From Candidatus Zhuqueibacterota bacterium (GTDB lineage: Bacteria > Zhuqueibacterota > Zhuqueibacteria > Residuimicrobiales > Krinioviventaceae), in NCBI GenBank assembly GCA_016928775.1, contig JAFGKD010000086.1:110740-174739 (forward strand): a DNA stretch of 64,000 bases, read 5' to 3'. The notes beneath the pieces are model-generated. The model was not told the origin of the DNA. It searched no databases and worked only from the letters and a program-made list of their open reading frames with translations. Positions 33,941-42,476 of the stretch are shown here, one piece after another (positions within the stretch are counted from its first letter, which is position 1; each line of letters opens with the position of its first letter). The position numbers and the translations under genes were made by a program.

Positions 33941-35216
33941 GCTGAATGAACTCCAAAATATCGTAAAAGCCTGGGAATGAAACGTCAACGCACTCGGCGT
34001 TTTGTATTGTGGTCTCGCCATCCGCCAACAACGCCGCGATGGAGAACGCCATGGCGATGCGATGATCGTCATAACTATCGACGACCGCACCTTTTAACGG
34101 GGTGGGGCCGGTGATGATGAGGCCATCGTCTTTCTCTCGCACTTTGGCGCCCATTTTTGTTAGATTTTTCGCCAATGCACTGAGACGATCTGATTCTTTA
34201 ACGCGCAATTCGCCCGCATCTTTGATGGTCGTGATACCTTCGGCTTGTGTGGCGGCAACGGCTAAAATTGGTATTTCATCGATGATACGCGGTATCATAG
34301 CCCCACCAAGTGTTGTTGCATTCAAAGTCGAGGAACGAATGGTGATCCTGGCGCGTGCTTCATGGTTGATTTCAACCTGATCATTCAGTTGGAAATTGGC
34401 GCCCATGGAGGTCAAGGCATCCAGAATGCCGGTGCGCGACAGATTTACGCCAACATTTTCCAAAACCAGGGTGGAATTCGGCACAAGCGCGCCAGCAACC
34501 AAAAAAAACGCCGCCGCCGAGATATCTGCCGGAACATTGATGTCAGATGCGTTGAGTTTTGTCGGCCCAACAACCGCGGCCATGGCTCCTGACGATCGAA
34601 TATTTGCTCCCATCTCCTGGAGTAAAAGTTCAGTATGATCTCGCGAATGGTACGGTTCTGTTACTCTGGTAACGCCGCGGGCAAACAAGCCAGCCAACAT
34701 AATACACGATTTGACCTGTGCGCTGGCGATAGGCGAGGCAAAATCAATAGGGCGCAGGGGAGCGCCGTGGATCGTCAAGGGTGCTTTATAGTCATGACTA
34801 TCAACTCGCGCACCCATCGCTTCAAGCGGTTCGATGATGCGCCGCATGGGACGGTTACGCAGGGATTCGTCTCCGGTTATTGTCGAGGTAAATTTTTGTG
34901 CCGCCAGGACACCGGCTAACAAGCGAATTGTGGTTCCGGAATTGCCGGCGTCCAGCGCCTTTTTCGGCGCCTGCAGTCCGTTCATGCCGACGCCATGGAC
35001 AATCACGCCCGCTTTTGCGTTGTTAATCTTTACGCCGAGTCTTTTCAAGCAGGTCAATGTGCGCTGTACATCCTGCGCAGCAGATAATCCAGTGACACGA
35101 CATGCTCCGTCAGATATAGCGCTGAGGATCAGGGCACGATGTGAAATCGATTTATCACCGGGTAATGGAACATCGCCATGCAGCGAAGCTACTGGTTGCA
35201 AAACTTTGGTTGACAT
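33933..35216 (-). CDS. aroA: 3-phosphoshikimate 1-carboxyvinyltransferase (EPSP synthase)
   Basis: This is 427 residues from an ATG that follows the tyrA stop, with GAGGA in the tyrA end as ribosome binding site. Signatures: PGDKSISHRALIL, the glycine-rich LDAGNSGTTIRLLAGVLA, SLRNRPMRRIIEPL, and the catalytic DEIPILAVAATQAEG. It joins phosphoenolpyruvate to shikimate 3-phosphate. The sequence at the glyphosate-relevant loop has GNSGTTIRL, with Gly and Thr as in class II-like or class I forms; the class was not assigned. Confidence 0.97.
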   Translation of the reverse strand: MSTKVLQPVASLHGDVPLPGDKSISHRALILSAISDGACRVTGLSAAQDVQRTLTCLKRLGVKINNAKAGVIVHGVGMNGLQAPKKALDAGNSGTTIRLLAGVLAAQKFTSTITGDESLRNRPMRRIIEPLEAMGARVDSHDYKAPLTIHGAPLRPIDFASPIASAQVKSCIMLAGLFARGVTRVTEPYHSRDHTELLLQEMGANIRSSGAMAAVVGPTKLNASDINVPADISAAAFFLVAGALVPNSTLVLENVGVNLSRTGILDALTSMGANFQLNDQVEINHEARARITIRSSTLNATTLGGAMIPRIIDEIPILAVAATQAEGITTIKDAGELRVKESDRLSALAKNLTKMGAKVREKDDGLIITGPTPLKGAVVDSYDDHRIAMAFSIAALLADGETTIQNAECVDVSFPGFYDILEFIQRD

Positions 35217-35217
35217 G

Positions 35218-36330
35218 TTATCCTCGTTTTCGACAGTCGAAGCCTTCGGCGCGCAAGAGATCGATAGCATTTACCTGATCGTCCTCGGATGCAAAAGCCA
35301 GCCTGAAGGTACCTCCCTCATTTTCACGAATTTTTAAAACTTCCATATCTTTGATATTGATTCTATTCTCGGCTAATATGGTAGAAATTGCAGCAATGAC
35401 ACCCGGCCGATCCACGGCGGTCACTGAAATCTCGAATTGCGGATTCAAAAATCCTTTTGTATCTGTCGGTATGGAAAGCCGATTTTTTGCAGCTTTGGCA
35501 AAATACCGCTCCAACTCTTTTTCATTGGTCAATAAATCGCGCAGACATATCAATTCCTGGATATAAAAATCGATAAAAGAGTGGATCATGTCTGAATTGG
35601 TGCTGCAAATTGACTCCCAGATTCCAAATGGACTGGATGCGATTCGAGTCATATCGCGAAAGCCACCGGCCGCCATTTTCAAAAAGTAGGGACTCTCTTC
35701 ATTCTTATCCGCCGCCAGATTCATCAAGGCTAATGCAGCCATTTGTGGCAAATGACTGACCGCAGCAGCGATCTCATCATGCAATCGCGGCTGCATGATC
35801 AGCACATTGGCGCCAATCAGTTCAAGCATCTCAACCAAAGCCTTCACCCTGGGTTGTGCCACCGGCTTGTTTGGCGTGAGCACCCAGGTGGCGTTCTCGA
35901 ATAAAAAGTGGTCCGCCGCGCCAACACCTTTAAATTCTGATCCAGCCATAGGGTGACCGCCAATAAAATCACAATGGCCGGGCAAGTGACGATTGGCCGC
36001 CTCAACAATATGCCGCTTTATGCTGCCGGCGTCGGTGATGAGCGCGCCAGGTTTGATATAGGCACCAAGCTCTTGCAACTGATTTAAAATGATATGAATT
36101 GGCGCGCACAAAAACACCACATCCGCATCCTCAACACCCTCTTTGAACTGATCGCGTGTAAATCCGGCATCTATAGCACCGCGCTGAAATGCAACGTCAA
36201 GATTACCTGGTCGATCAACGCCGACTATTTTCGCCGTATAGCCTCTACTCTTGAGCGCCAATCCAAAAGAGCCGCCAATGAGTCCAACTCCGACGACACT
36301 GATTGTCTTGAAGCCGCTGAATTTTGTCAT
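35218..36330 (-). CDS. tyrA: Prephenate dehydrogenase with C-terminal ACT domain
   Basis: This is 370 residues. An N-terminal NAD-binding motif (VGVGLIGGSFGLALKSRG) is followed by the substrate region with FIGGHPMAGSEFKGVGAAD and HDEIAAAVSHLPQMAALAL; an ACT domain near the C-terminus (TAVDRPGVIAAISTILAENR) suggests feedback control by tyrosine. The start ATG at 36330 has an AAAGGAG site. It makes 4-hydroxyphenylpyruvate for tyrosine. Prephenate dehydratase for phenylalanine is not in this operon. Confidence 0.96.
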   Translation of the reverse strand: MTKFSGFKTISVVGVGLIGGSFGLALKSRGYTAKIVGVDRPGNLDVAFQRGAIDAGFTRDQFKEGVEDADVVFLCAPIHIILNQLQELGAYIKPGALITDAGSIKRHIVEAANRHLPGHCDFIGGHPMAGSEFKGVGAADHFLFENATWVLTPNKPVAQPRVKALVEMLELIGANVLIMQPRLHDEIAAAVSHLPQMAALALMNLAADKNEESPYFLKMAAGGFRDMTRIASSPFGIWESICSTNSDMIHSFIDFYIQELICLRDLLTNEKELERYFAKAAKNRLSIPTDTKGFLNPQFEISVTAVDRPGVIAAISTILAENRINIKDMEVLKIRENEGGTFRLAFASEDDQVNAIDLLRAEGFDCRKRG

Positions 36331-36340
36331 CACATCTCCT

Positions 36341-37357
36341 TTAATCAATTTTGCGTCCGATAGCCCACGCGATCATCCGCACTTCCTCCATTAGTCTGGC
36401 AAATTGTTGCGGATACAGCGATTGAGGACCATCGGACAGGGCGTGATCCGGATCATGATGCACTTCAATTGCGAGGCCATCGGCGCCGGCGGCAACCGCA
36501 GCGCGGGCCATGGGAGCGACTTTATCTCGAAGACCAGTCCCGTGACTGGGATCGGCGATGATCGGCAGATGGCTTAGTTTTTTGACAACCGGTATCGCTG
36601 AGATATCGAGGGTATTTCGCGTGTAAACTTCGAACGTGCGAATGCCACGTTCACACAAAATCACCTGGTAGTTGCCACCGGCCATGATGTATTCAGCAGC
36701 CATCAGCAGCTCTTCAATGCGCGCGGACATGCCGCGTTTGAGCAGCACCGGTTTACGAATTTTACCTAACTCTGTGAGTAGTGGAAAGTTTTGCATATTG
36801 CGCGCGCCGACCTGAAGAATATCGGCATATTCCATCACAATATCAAGATGCTTTTCGCGCATCACCTCGGTCACGGTTGGAATGTTAAACTCTTTGCCAG
36901 CGGTTTGCATGATTTTTAGGCCTTCCTCGCCGAGTCCCTGAAAGGCATACGGCGACGTTCGCGGCTTGTACGCGCCGCCGCGCAAGACTTTAGCGCCAGC
37001 ATCTTTTACGGCTTTGGCAATGGCAAATAGCTGTTCTTCACTCTCTACCGAGCATGGTCCAGCAATCACCGTGACTTGATCGCCGCCAAATATCGCATCA
37101 CCGACTTTGATGATCGTATCATCTGCGTGAAATGTCCGGCCAGCCAGTTTGTAAGGCTCGGATATCCGATGCACTTCAAAAACACCATCCATGATCTCAA
37201 ATTCGCGCCGGTCAACCGTGCTGACATCACCGATAGCACCCAATATGGTGCGCTGGACACCCACAACTTTATGCACATCTAAACCAAACTCGTACAACCT
37301 GGCCGATACTTTTTCAATTTGTTCGTCGGTTGCGTTTTCTCGCATTACGATTACCAC
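36341..37357 (-). CDS. aroF: 3-deoxy-7-phosphoheptulonate synthase, class I-beta with FL domain
   Basis: From the GTG at 37357 this is 338 residues; a GTG at 37363 is also possible but sits too close to the AGAGG site. An N-terminal ferredoxin-like regulatory domain (about residues 1-70) precedes the barrel with [28 protein letters not shown] and [11 protein letters not shown]. It is the first step of the shikimate pathway, from PEP and erythrose 4-phosphate. This class is often inhibited by Phe, Tyr or prephenate through the FL domain. Confidence 0.95.
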   Translation of the reverse strand: MVIVMRENATDEQIEKVSARLYEFGLDVHKVVGVQRTILGAIGDVSTVDRREFEIMDGVFEVHRISEPYKLAGRTFHADDTIIKVGDAIFGGDQVTVIAGPCSVESEEQLFAIAKAVKDAGAKVLRGGAYKPRTSPYAFQGLGEEGLKIMQTAGKEFNIPTVTEVMREKHLDIVMEYADILQVGARNMQNFPLLTELGKIRKPVLLKRGMSARIEELLMAAEYIMAGGNYQVILCERGIRTFEVYTRNTLDISAIPVVKKLSHLPIIADPSHGTGLRDKVAPMARAAVAAGADGLAIEVHHDPDHALSDGPQSLYPQQFARLMEEVRMIAWAIGRKID

Positions 37358-37414
37358 TATCACACCTCTCTTTACCTGTCTTACCTTTGAATTGCAGTGA
37401 TTTGCACCGCTGAA

Positions 37415-37693
37415 TTAGACATCTTCAAATGACTGATATAAATGCTGCAAGTTTTTTGACGCTGAAATAATGGCTGAATAAATCTCATGGATGTGCTGCT
37501 CTCGAAGCGGACCGCGATTTATTTTATTCAATCTGTTAAATATTTCCTGTTCTCGTGTTGACGCTAACACTCGAATTCGATTGTCAAATTTTTCCCGCGC
37601 AATCTTGAGCGCAATCATCGCTCGCTTGTTAAGTAATTCAAGCAGTTGATCGTCAATCGCATCGATCTTTTGTCGGTATTCTGACAAATTCAT
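37415..37693 (-). CDS. Chorismate mutase, AroQ-fold
   Basis: This is a 92-residue all-helical protein. The pattern YRQKIDAIDDQLLELLNKRAMIALKIAREK gives the family arginine and lysine positions, and a second helix with EIFNRL follows. It converts chorismate to prephenate for tyrosine and phenylalanine. It is the first structural gene after the leader and attenuator, followed by aroF. An AGGA site precedes the ATG. Confidence 0.93.
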   Translation of the reverse strand: MNLSEYRQKIDAIDDQLLELLNKRAMIALKIAREKFDNRIRVLASTREQEIFNRLNKINRGPLREQHIHEIYSAIISASKNLQHLYQSFEDV

Positions 37694-37712
37694 TCTACCA
37701 TCCTGTTATAAA

Positions 37713-37745
37713 CAAAAAAGCCCACTCTTTGTCAAAACAGTGGGC
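37713..37745 (-). terminator. Attenuator terminator of the aromatic amino acid operon
   Basis: On the minus strand GCCCACT (37745-37739) pairs with AGTGGGC (37726-37720) followed by a run of T (37719-37714). It lies between the leader peptide and the chorismate mutase start, in front of the operon, as expected of an attenuator. The base of the stem (37745-37743) is also claimed by the antiterminator. Confidence 0.85.
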
Positions 37746-37785
37746 GGTTTTAGCAGCTTATAAGCTCCTGGATTCTGCTAACGCC
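37743..37785 (-). promoter_or_regulatory. Antiterminator stem of the aromatic operon
   Basis: GGCGTTAGCAG (37785-37775, overlapping the last leader codons and stop) can pair with CTGCTAA then CGCC (37756-37750 and 37746-37743), separated by an AAC bulge. The pairing takes GCC from the terminator 5' arm. A ribosome at the leader stop would cover the first arm and allow termination; one stalled at the Phe/Tyr codons would leave it free. Confidence 0.75.
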
Positions 37786-37837
37786 TCCCGCTATGGATAG
37801 CAAAAAAATAAAAAATATTGTTATAAAAGAGGTTCAT
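37778..37837 (-). CDS. Phe/Tyr-rich attenuation leader peptide
   Basis: A 19-codon frame starting with ATG at 37837 and ending at TAG encodes MNLFYNNIFYFFAIHSGRR. Six of the first 12 residues are Phe or Tyr (F4, Y5, F9, Y10, F11, F12). It lies between a good promoter (37882-37911) and a terminator/antiterminator pair ahead of the chorismate mutase gene. The composition and position match PheL- or PheM-type leader peptides, which sense charged aminoacyl-tRNA by ribosome stalling. The ribosome binding site is weak. No homologue is needed for the call. Confidence 0.85.
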   Translation of the reverse strand: MNLFYNNIFYFFAIHSGRR

Positions 37838-37881
37838 GCTCGCATTAACTGCTCATATATGGTGTGACTTTTTAACGAATC

Positions 37882-37911
37882 AATATAACGAGAATTTTCA
37901 TCAATTATCAA
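37882..37911 (-). promoter_or_regulatory. Promoter of the aromatic amino acid operon
   Basis: On the minus strand, TTGATA (37911-37906) and TATATT (37887-37882) lie 18 bases apart (TTATAT at 17 is an overlapping choice). It would start RNA near 37875, about 38 bases before the leader peptide ATG. The remaining 37694-38069 gap is filled by this promoter, the leader and attenuator; beyond about 37915 nothing else is seen. Confidence 0.65.
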
Positions 37912-38069
37912 GTATTTTTTCAATAATGAGATTCAAACGTTTGATTATGCTGAAATATTCCGAATCCGCGTAAAATCAAAAGTTATTTTTTATTGTTGGC
38001 TTTCCCGGCTTTGCCATTGCAAAAATTCAGTAACGCATTCATATCACAAGACAGGATTGCAAGATGAAC

Positions 38070-38438
38070 TTAGTCATTGGGCGGTGAAAAAATCACCGCA
38101 TAATCATCAACTTCTGCGACTTGTACCTCTTCCACCTTTATGTCAATTCGTTCGGAAATAAAATCGTATAAATATTTTGCAATGTTTTCTGAGGTTGGAT
38201 TGAGCCGGTCGAACGGCGGCACATCGTTTAAAACACGGTGATCAAATTGATCGACGCATGCGTCAATATGACGTTTCAGCTCAACGAGATCGACGACCAT
38301 GCCGTTATCGTCAACATCTTTGGCAGCCACCGTAACCTTTACCGTCCAGTTGTGCCCATGAATGCGCGCGCATGCGCCGGGATAATCGACCAAACGATGC
38401 GCTGCTGAAAATTTTGACGTAATGACAAGTTTGTACAT
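38070..38438 (-). CDS. queD: 6-carboxytetrahydropterin synthase (QueD/PTPS family)
   Basis: This is 122 residues, normal for QueD. Zinc-binding histidines lie in SAAHRL and IHGHNW, the catalytic cysteine is in GACARIHGHN, and the second half has FDHRVLNDVPPF and the substrate glutamate near EEVQVAE. The reaction leads from dihydroneopterin triphosphate to 6-carboxytetrahydropterin in queuosine synthesis. The start at 38438 is chosen because homology begins with MYKLVITSKFSAAH. No other queuosine genes are in the window. Confidence 0.93.
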   Translation of the reverse strand: MYKLVITSKFSAAHRLVDYPGACARIHGHNWTVKVTVAAKDVDDNGMVVDLVELKRHIDACVDQFDHRVLNDVPPFDRLNPTSENIAKYLYDFISERIDIKVEEVQVAEVDDYAVIFSPPND

Positions 38439-38580
38439 ACTGATTCTCTTGCAAAACTGATTATTGAAAAAAAACCAAAAGATGCCTCGAAATATTCCAG
38501 CTCGCACAGAAAAAGCTTTCGTGCAGGGGAATTCGCGCAATTGAAACGCTGCTCGAAGCAATTCTCTATATCCTATCTCG

Positions 38581-39735
38581 TTACTCTAAAAGTGTCATCT
38601 TGCGAACCTGGCGAGCTTTTCCAGACTTTAATTGATATATATACACACCACTCGGTACCATACACCCTGTCGCATCCCGACCATCCCAGACAACAGTATA
38701 CATGCCAGGGAGTTTGGCCTCATTTACCAAACATCGAATGAGATGACCATTGGTATCGTAAATCGACAATTGGACATCGGAAGAGTGTGACAGAACATAT
38801 CGGATTGTGGTTTGCGGATTAAAAGGATTCGGATAGTTTTGTAAAAGTGAAAAATCTGTTGGCATATTGTCTCTTTCAACGGCGATTGCTGTCGTTGCGG
38901 TGACCATCTCACTCATCTCGCTCGTGCCGTTCAATTTGACAATCTCCAATCGATAAGAGCATATACCTCGTGTTCGAGTGCTATCGATATACTGATACGC
39001 TGCGCCCGCATAAGATGAGCCGGTAGATCGAATCAGGCAGTCATTCATTCGCTTGAAATCATCGCCCTGTTCATCGCGGCGCACAATATTGAAGCCAGCC
39101 AGATCAACCTCCGATTGTGTGGTCCAGGAAAGCAAAACTTTATCCTGGTGCATTATCGCTGTAAATTGCTGCAATTCGACCGCGATCGGTGGATTTTCAA
39201 CTGTGTAACTGTAATTGTCCTGTGCGGGCGCATCGGGATTACGAACCCATTGACCCAATGGATTACGGTACGTGTTATTTGTTTTGAGATAGGCACTCAC
39301 CGTACCATCGTTTACCTGGATGCGATACCAGACAGTTGTGCCAGTGGGTTGCGGCTGTATCGTCGCACGCCACAAATCATACGTGCGTGACGGCTGACCA
39401 TGGAACGATGTCGTCACGTTTTTCACCCACGACATCGATAGATAAGTATCTGAACCTCCCGTTGAATAGATCACATTCGCGCTCGTCAGGTCCCCCCAGT
39501 CGCACAAAACAGAGATCGTTACCGCGGTAAAGGAGTAGACTTTGCCCGTCTGATCGACTGAACGAAAGGTATATTCTTCAAATGGCACGAACTCTTGCGC
39601 CGCCTCATAGTTCTGCGGATCGTTATGATAGAGGTAGTCCCATAATATATTGTCTTCTCCACACGTTCGCTCACCTGCGATCAAAAGAAATCCTATACAT
39701 GCACAATAAAATCGTCGAAAAAAAATCGCTTTCAT
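38581..39735 (-). CDS. Secreted protein with FCB-type C-terminal sorting domain
   Basis: This 384-residue protein starts at an ATG with GGAG upstream. An N-terminal hydrophobic signal is followed by a beta-rich region (DYLYHNDPQNYEAAQ, then SYAGAAYQYIDSTRTRG, a fibronectin-like fold) and a C-terminal sorting domain of about 85 residues starting LLQNYPNPFNPQTTIRY and ending SGVYIYQLKSGKARQVRKM. This type of domain targets proteins for export or surface attachment in FCB bacteria, probably through a type IX-like route. The mature function is unknown. Single gene, with a 120-base gap to the neighbour. Confidence 0.85.
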   Translation of the reverse strand: MKAIFFRRFYCACIGFLLIAGERTCGEDNILWDYLYHNDPQNYEAAQEFVPFEEYTFRSVDQTGKVYSFTAVTISVLCDWGDLTSANVIYSTGGSDTYLSMSWVKNVTTSFHGQPSRTYDLWRATIQPQPTGTTVWYRIQVNDGTVSAYLKTNNTYRNPLGQWVRNPDAPAQDNYSYTVENPPIAVELQQFTAIMHQDKVLLSWTTQSEVDLAGFNIVRRDEQGDDFKRMNDCLIRSTGSSYAGAAYQYIDSTRTRGICSYRLEIVKLNGTSEMSEMVTATTAIAVERDNMPTDFSLLQNYPNPFNPQTTIRYVLSHSSDVQLSIYDTNGHLIRCLVNEAKLPGMYTVVWDGRDATGCMVPSGVYIYQLKSGKARQVRKMTLLE

Positions 39736-39855
39736 ATTCTTCTCTCCTCTATTCATGAAATGATCTGATAAATATTCGCCGCACAAGAATATACATTCGG
39801 GGTGACTAAAATGCAAGAGAGCGAGTGGGAAAATTCTGTGGAATCGCCGAGTGCG

Positions 39856-40977
39856 TTAGCCTTCCGGCGCACTGATCTGTTTTTCATACACCCGATATGT
39901 TCGTACCTTTTGCATACCAAGCTTGAGCACAGCATCCTTCATGGCGAAATTATCCTCAAGAATATAGTTGGCTTCGACATATACATCTTGTTTATGCAGT
40001 ATTTCATAGATAGTGAGATATAAGAGAGAATCGATGCCGCGTCTTTGATATTCAGGTACCACACCCAGGGCCCAGAAGCGAAACTCACTGATCTTTTTCA
40101 AGCGCGTCATAAGCCGCAAGAGTCCGAAAGGAAAAAGTCGACCTTTTAAATCTTTCATGGCCGTGTAAATTTCTGGAAGAACGATCAGAAATGCGATCGG
40201 CTCTCCCTGTGCTTCGATGATCAAAATCAAATCCGGGCGGACAATAGTTTTTAGATCGCGCGCAATTTTTTCCGCTTCATCCAGACTGACCGGTGCAACG
40301 CCCCAATTACCGGCAACCGAGCGATTGTTTAAATCGAGAATGATGCGGACATCATCAACCAGTTTATTCATTCGAATGGACCGTACTGTGAGATGATATT
40401 TTTGTATCAGTCGTTCCTTGTGACGTTTAAAACGCTCGGGAATTTCGTAATCAGCCACATGTGCACCGTAAACATCGAGATCTTTCGCTTTGACGAAACC
40501 ACAATTCACAACAAGATCGTTGTAATAGGGCGGATTAAACGGCGCCATAATTCGTGATGAAAAATTGAATCCATCGCACACAAATCCCCAATTCTGTGAT
40601 TCAAAGTTGATGGGACCACGAATACTTTTGCAGCCGTGCTCGCTCAGCCATTTCTCACAGGTTGCCAACAGCGCCTTGGCTACACGATCATCATACACGC
40701 ATTCGAATGAACCAAAGAATCCGGTTTCTTCCTGCCAATAGTCGTTGTAATGGTCATCAATATAAACTGCTGCCCGAGCCAGGCACGTATCGTCCTGCTT
40801 GACGATATAAAGCTGATGAGGACATTTTTGCAGCACAATATTTTTCGAGCGCGTGAACATTTTTTTTTGTTCGAGTCTTAACGGCGGCGTCCACAGCGGA
40901 TTTTCACCATAGATCTGATACGGCAAAGTGATGAATTGACGGAGAAGCTTTGGCGTGTGAACTGGAATTATTTGCAT
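39856..40977 (-). CDS. GNAT-fold acetyltransferase-like protein (YghO-like)
   Basis: This is a 373-residue protein. The acetyl-CoA-binding loop of the GNAT fold is in the C-terminal half (ALGVVPEYQRRGIDSLLYL, with the YQRRG phosphate-loop pattern), followed by EANYILEDNFAMKDAVLKLG. The N-terminal half, with YGENPLWTPPLRLEQKKMF and RGPINFESQNWGFVCDGF, is typical of the long GNAT proteins related to YghO, whose substrate is unknown. It has a GAGGT site. Either an acetyl- or acyl-transferase for a small molecule or lipid is possible. Confidence 0.8.
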   Translation of the reverse strand: MQIIPVHTPKLLRQFITLPYQIYGENPLWTPPLRLEQKKMFTRSKNIVLQKCPHQLYIVKQDDTCLARAAVYIDDHYNDYWQEETGFFGSFECVYDDRVAKALLATCEKWLSEHGCKSIRGPINFESQNWGFVCDGFNFSSRIMAPFNPPYYNDLVVNCGFVKAKDLDVYGAHVADYEIPERFKRHKERLIQKYHLTVRSIRMNKLVDDVRIILDLNNRSVAGNWGVAPVSLDEAEKIARDLKTIVRPDLILIIEAQGEPIAFLIVLPEIYTAMKDLKGRLFPFGLLRLMTRLKKISEFRFWALGVVPEYQRRGIDSLLYLTIYEILHKQDVYVEANYILEDNFAMKDAVLKLGMQKVRTYRVYEKQISAPEG

Positions 40978-41244
40978 GCCAATTTAACCTCGTAACAGTG
41001 TGTGCTTGCAGTTCTTTGTTCCCACATAAAATCTATCCTTGCTTTAGACAAGTAGAAAAAAGCTCTGGAGAATGTCGAAAAAAGTCAAAACAGCACTCCA
41101 ACAAGGGGTTGCTGAACGTCGCAAAAATAAATATAATAGTCTATTTCAATGTGAGTTACGACAAACTTGTTATTCGATCGGCGATCCTTTGTTAGGGCGT
41201 ATTTCAGGTTTTTAGTCAGTCTCCTGAGGTTAACTCTCCCGCCG

Positions 41245-42114
41245 TCACCCCCCATTGAGATAATCCTCATCGTCTTTTTTCCAAAAGACATATCGAATAA
41301 ATACTTTATTTCGATAGACTTGAGAATTACCATTTCTATCCACCACAAGGGGATTTTCCTCGACATAGAGGTAAAGAAGCTTGTCACTGTCTTCTTCGCT
41401 CAAGGCGCGGGAGATATCGATTTCAAAATCACGGGTGAGCAGATCGCCATCGCGCGCCGGTCTAACCCGAAACGGTCCATATCGTCTACGAAAAAACTGG
41501 TACACATCTTCGAAATCATCAAAAGTCTCAACGACAAACACCTCAGCATCGCTGCCATATTCCTCCATATCAAGCAGTGCGACATCCTCTTTGAGAGTTC
41601 CCTCATAAAAAAAACGGCCAACCCGTTGTTCAAGCATTTCAGAGGAGCGATTTTCGCTCAATTGGACATCGACGGATATGGGATAGCGAATCATGTACAA
41701 ATCGATGCGCGTCGGCCAAAATTCATGGTGAATGCGACCGATCTCGACGGGATAAATTTCAATTCGCGTCGCCGGTATATTGTTGATTTCGGAAAAGGTA
41801 TAAGTAAACCTCTCGCCTATTTTCTGAAAACGCTTGCCACATAAATTAGCATAATGCGAGACAACTTTTCGCGGCTTGTCTAATGTGATGCAACTTGTTA
41901 CCTTTCGGAACCGTGCTTTGGGAAATTGAATCGCTGATTGTTCGGCAATAATCGCGGTAAATTGTTCATCTATTTCACCATATGGATAGATAAATTCATC
42001 AAAAGTCGCCTCTTTAAAAAAAATCTGCATTTGTTGTGCGAAATTTTGTCGATGAATTGACAAAAACAAAAAAGCAATGAGCATAAAAAAGGGGAAATTA
42101 AATTGCTGTTTCAT
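41245..42114 (-). CDS. Exported protein of unknown function, coupled to hisI
   Basis: This is 289 residues. An ATG at 42114 overlaps the hisI stop (ATGA), then comes a signal peptide (FPFFMLIAFLFLSIHRQNFAQ). The mature part is rich in Phe, Tyr, Arg and Glu (FFKEATFDEFIYPYGEIDEQF; FEDVYQFFRRRYGPFRVRP), with a C-terminal charged strand ending RYVFWKKDDEDYLNGG. The FxxRRRYG-then-YVFW features recall GWxTD-type domains of FCB secreted proteins, but I cannot assign a family. Being the last gene of the his operon is odd for an exported protein; it may only share the transcript. Confidence 0.75.
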   Translation of the reverse strand: MKQQFNFPFFMLIAFLFLSIHRQNFAQQMQIFFKEATFDEFIYPYGEIDEQFTAIIAEQSAIQFPKARFRKVTSCITLDKPRKVVSHYANLCGKRFQKIGERFTYTFSEINNIPATRIEIYPVEIGRIHHEFWPTRIDLYMIRYPISVDVQLSENRSSEMLEQRVGRFFYEGTLKEDVALLDMEEYGSDAEVFVVETFDDFEDVYQFFRRRYGPFRVRPARDGDLLTRDFEIDISRALSEEDSDKLLYLYVEENPLVVDRNGNSQVYRNKVFIRYVFWKKDDEDYLNGG

Positions 42115-42476
42115 GTTGTCATTCCCGTTTTTGCAAGCTGCCATGAAAAGCACGACCGTTTATTGGTATGACAAGTTGGCCCACTCGGTTGCGCCTTGAT
42201 CAGTATGGCATCACCATCGCAGTCAAGGTACAAATCGACGAGGTGCAAAAAATTACCGGATGTTTCACCTTTTGTCCAGTATGTTTGTCGCGAGCGACTC
42301 CAAAATGTTACTTTTTTCTTTTCAAGGGTCATTTTAATACTTTGTTTATTCATATAGCCGAGCATAAGAACGGTATTATCGTTCACGTCCTGGACAACGG
42401 TGGCAACCAAACCCTTTTCGTCAAATGTAATGCGATTCAGCCATTCTTTCAAGTCCATTTTCTCAATTTCTGACAT
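42111..42476 (-). CDS. hisI: Phosphoribosyl-AMP cyclohydrolase
   Basis: This is 121 residues, the single-domain form without the HisE pyrophosphatase domain. Signatures: [36 protein letters not shown] and the metal-binding [21 protein letters not shown]. It opens the purine-like ring of phosphoribosyl-AMP. It overlaps hisF by 14 bases with a GGAGAAG site. hisE is missing from the cluster, so the pyrophosphatase must be elsewhere or another enzyme does that step. Confidence 0.94.
   Translation of the reverse strand: MSEIEKMDLKEWLNRITFDEKGLVATVVQDVNDNTVLMLGYMNKQSIKMTLEKKKVTFWSRSRQTYWTKGETSGNFLHLVDLYLDCDGDAILIKAQPSGPTCHTNKRSCFSWQLAKTGMTT

Noticed and set aside
37694..38069. T-box riboswitch as the explanation for the aromatic leader
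   Set aside because: No AGTGG..GGTACCGCG-like T-box or specifier loop is visible, whereas a Phe/Tyr-rich leader frame is.
41167..41844. 225-codon plus-strand frame over the exported protein behind hisI
   Set aside because: Shadow of the minus-strand gene, which has a signal peptide and coupled start; the plus-strand product has no recognisable pattern.
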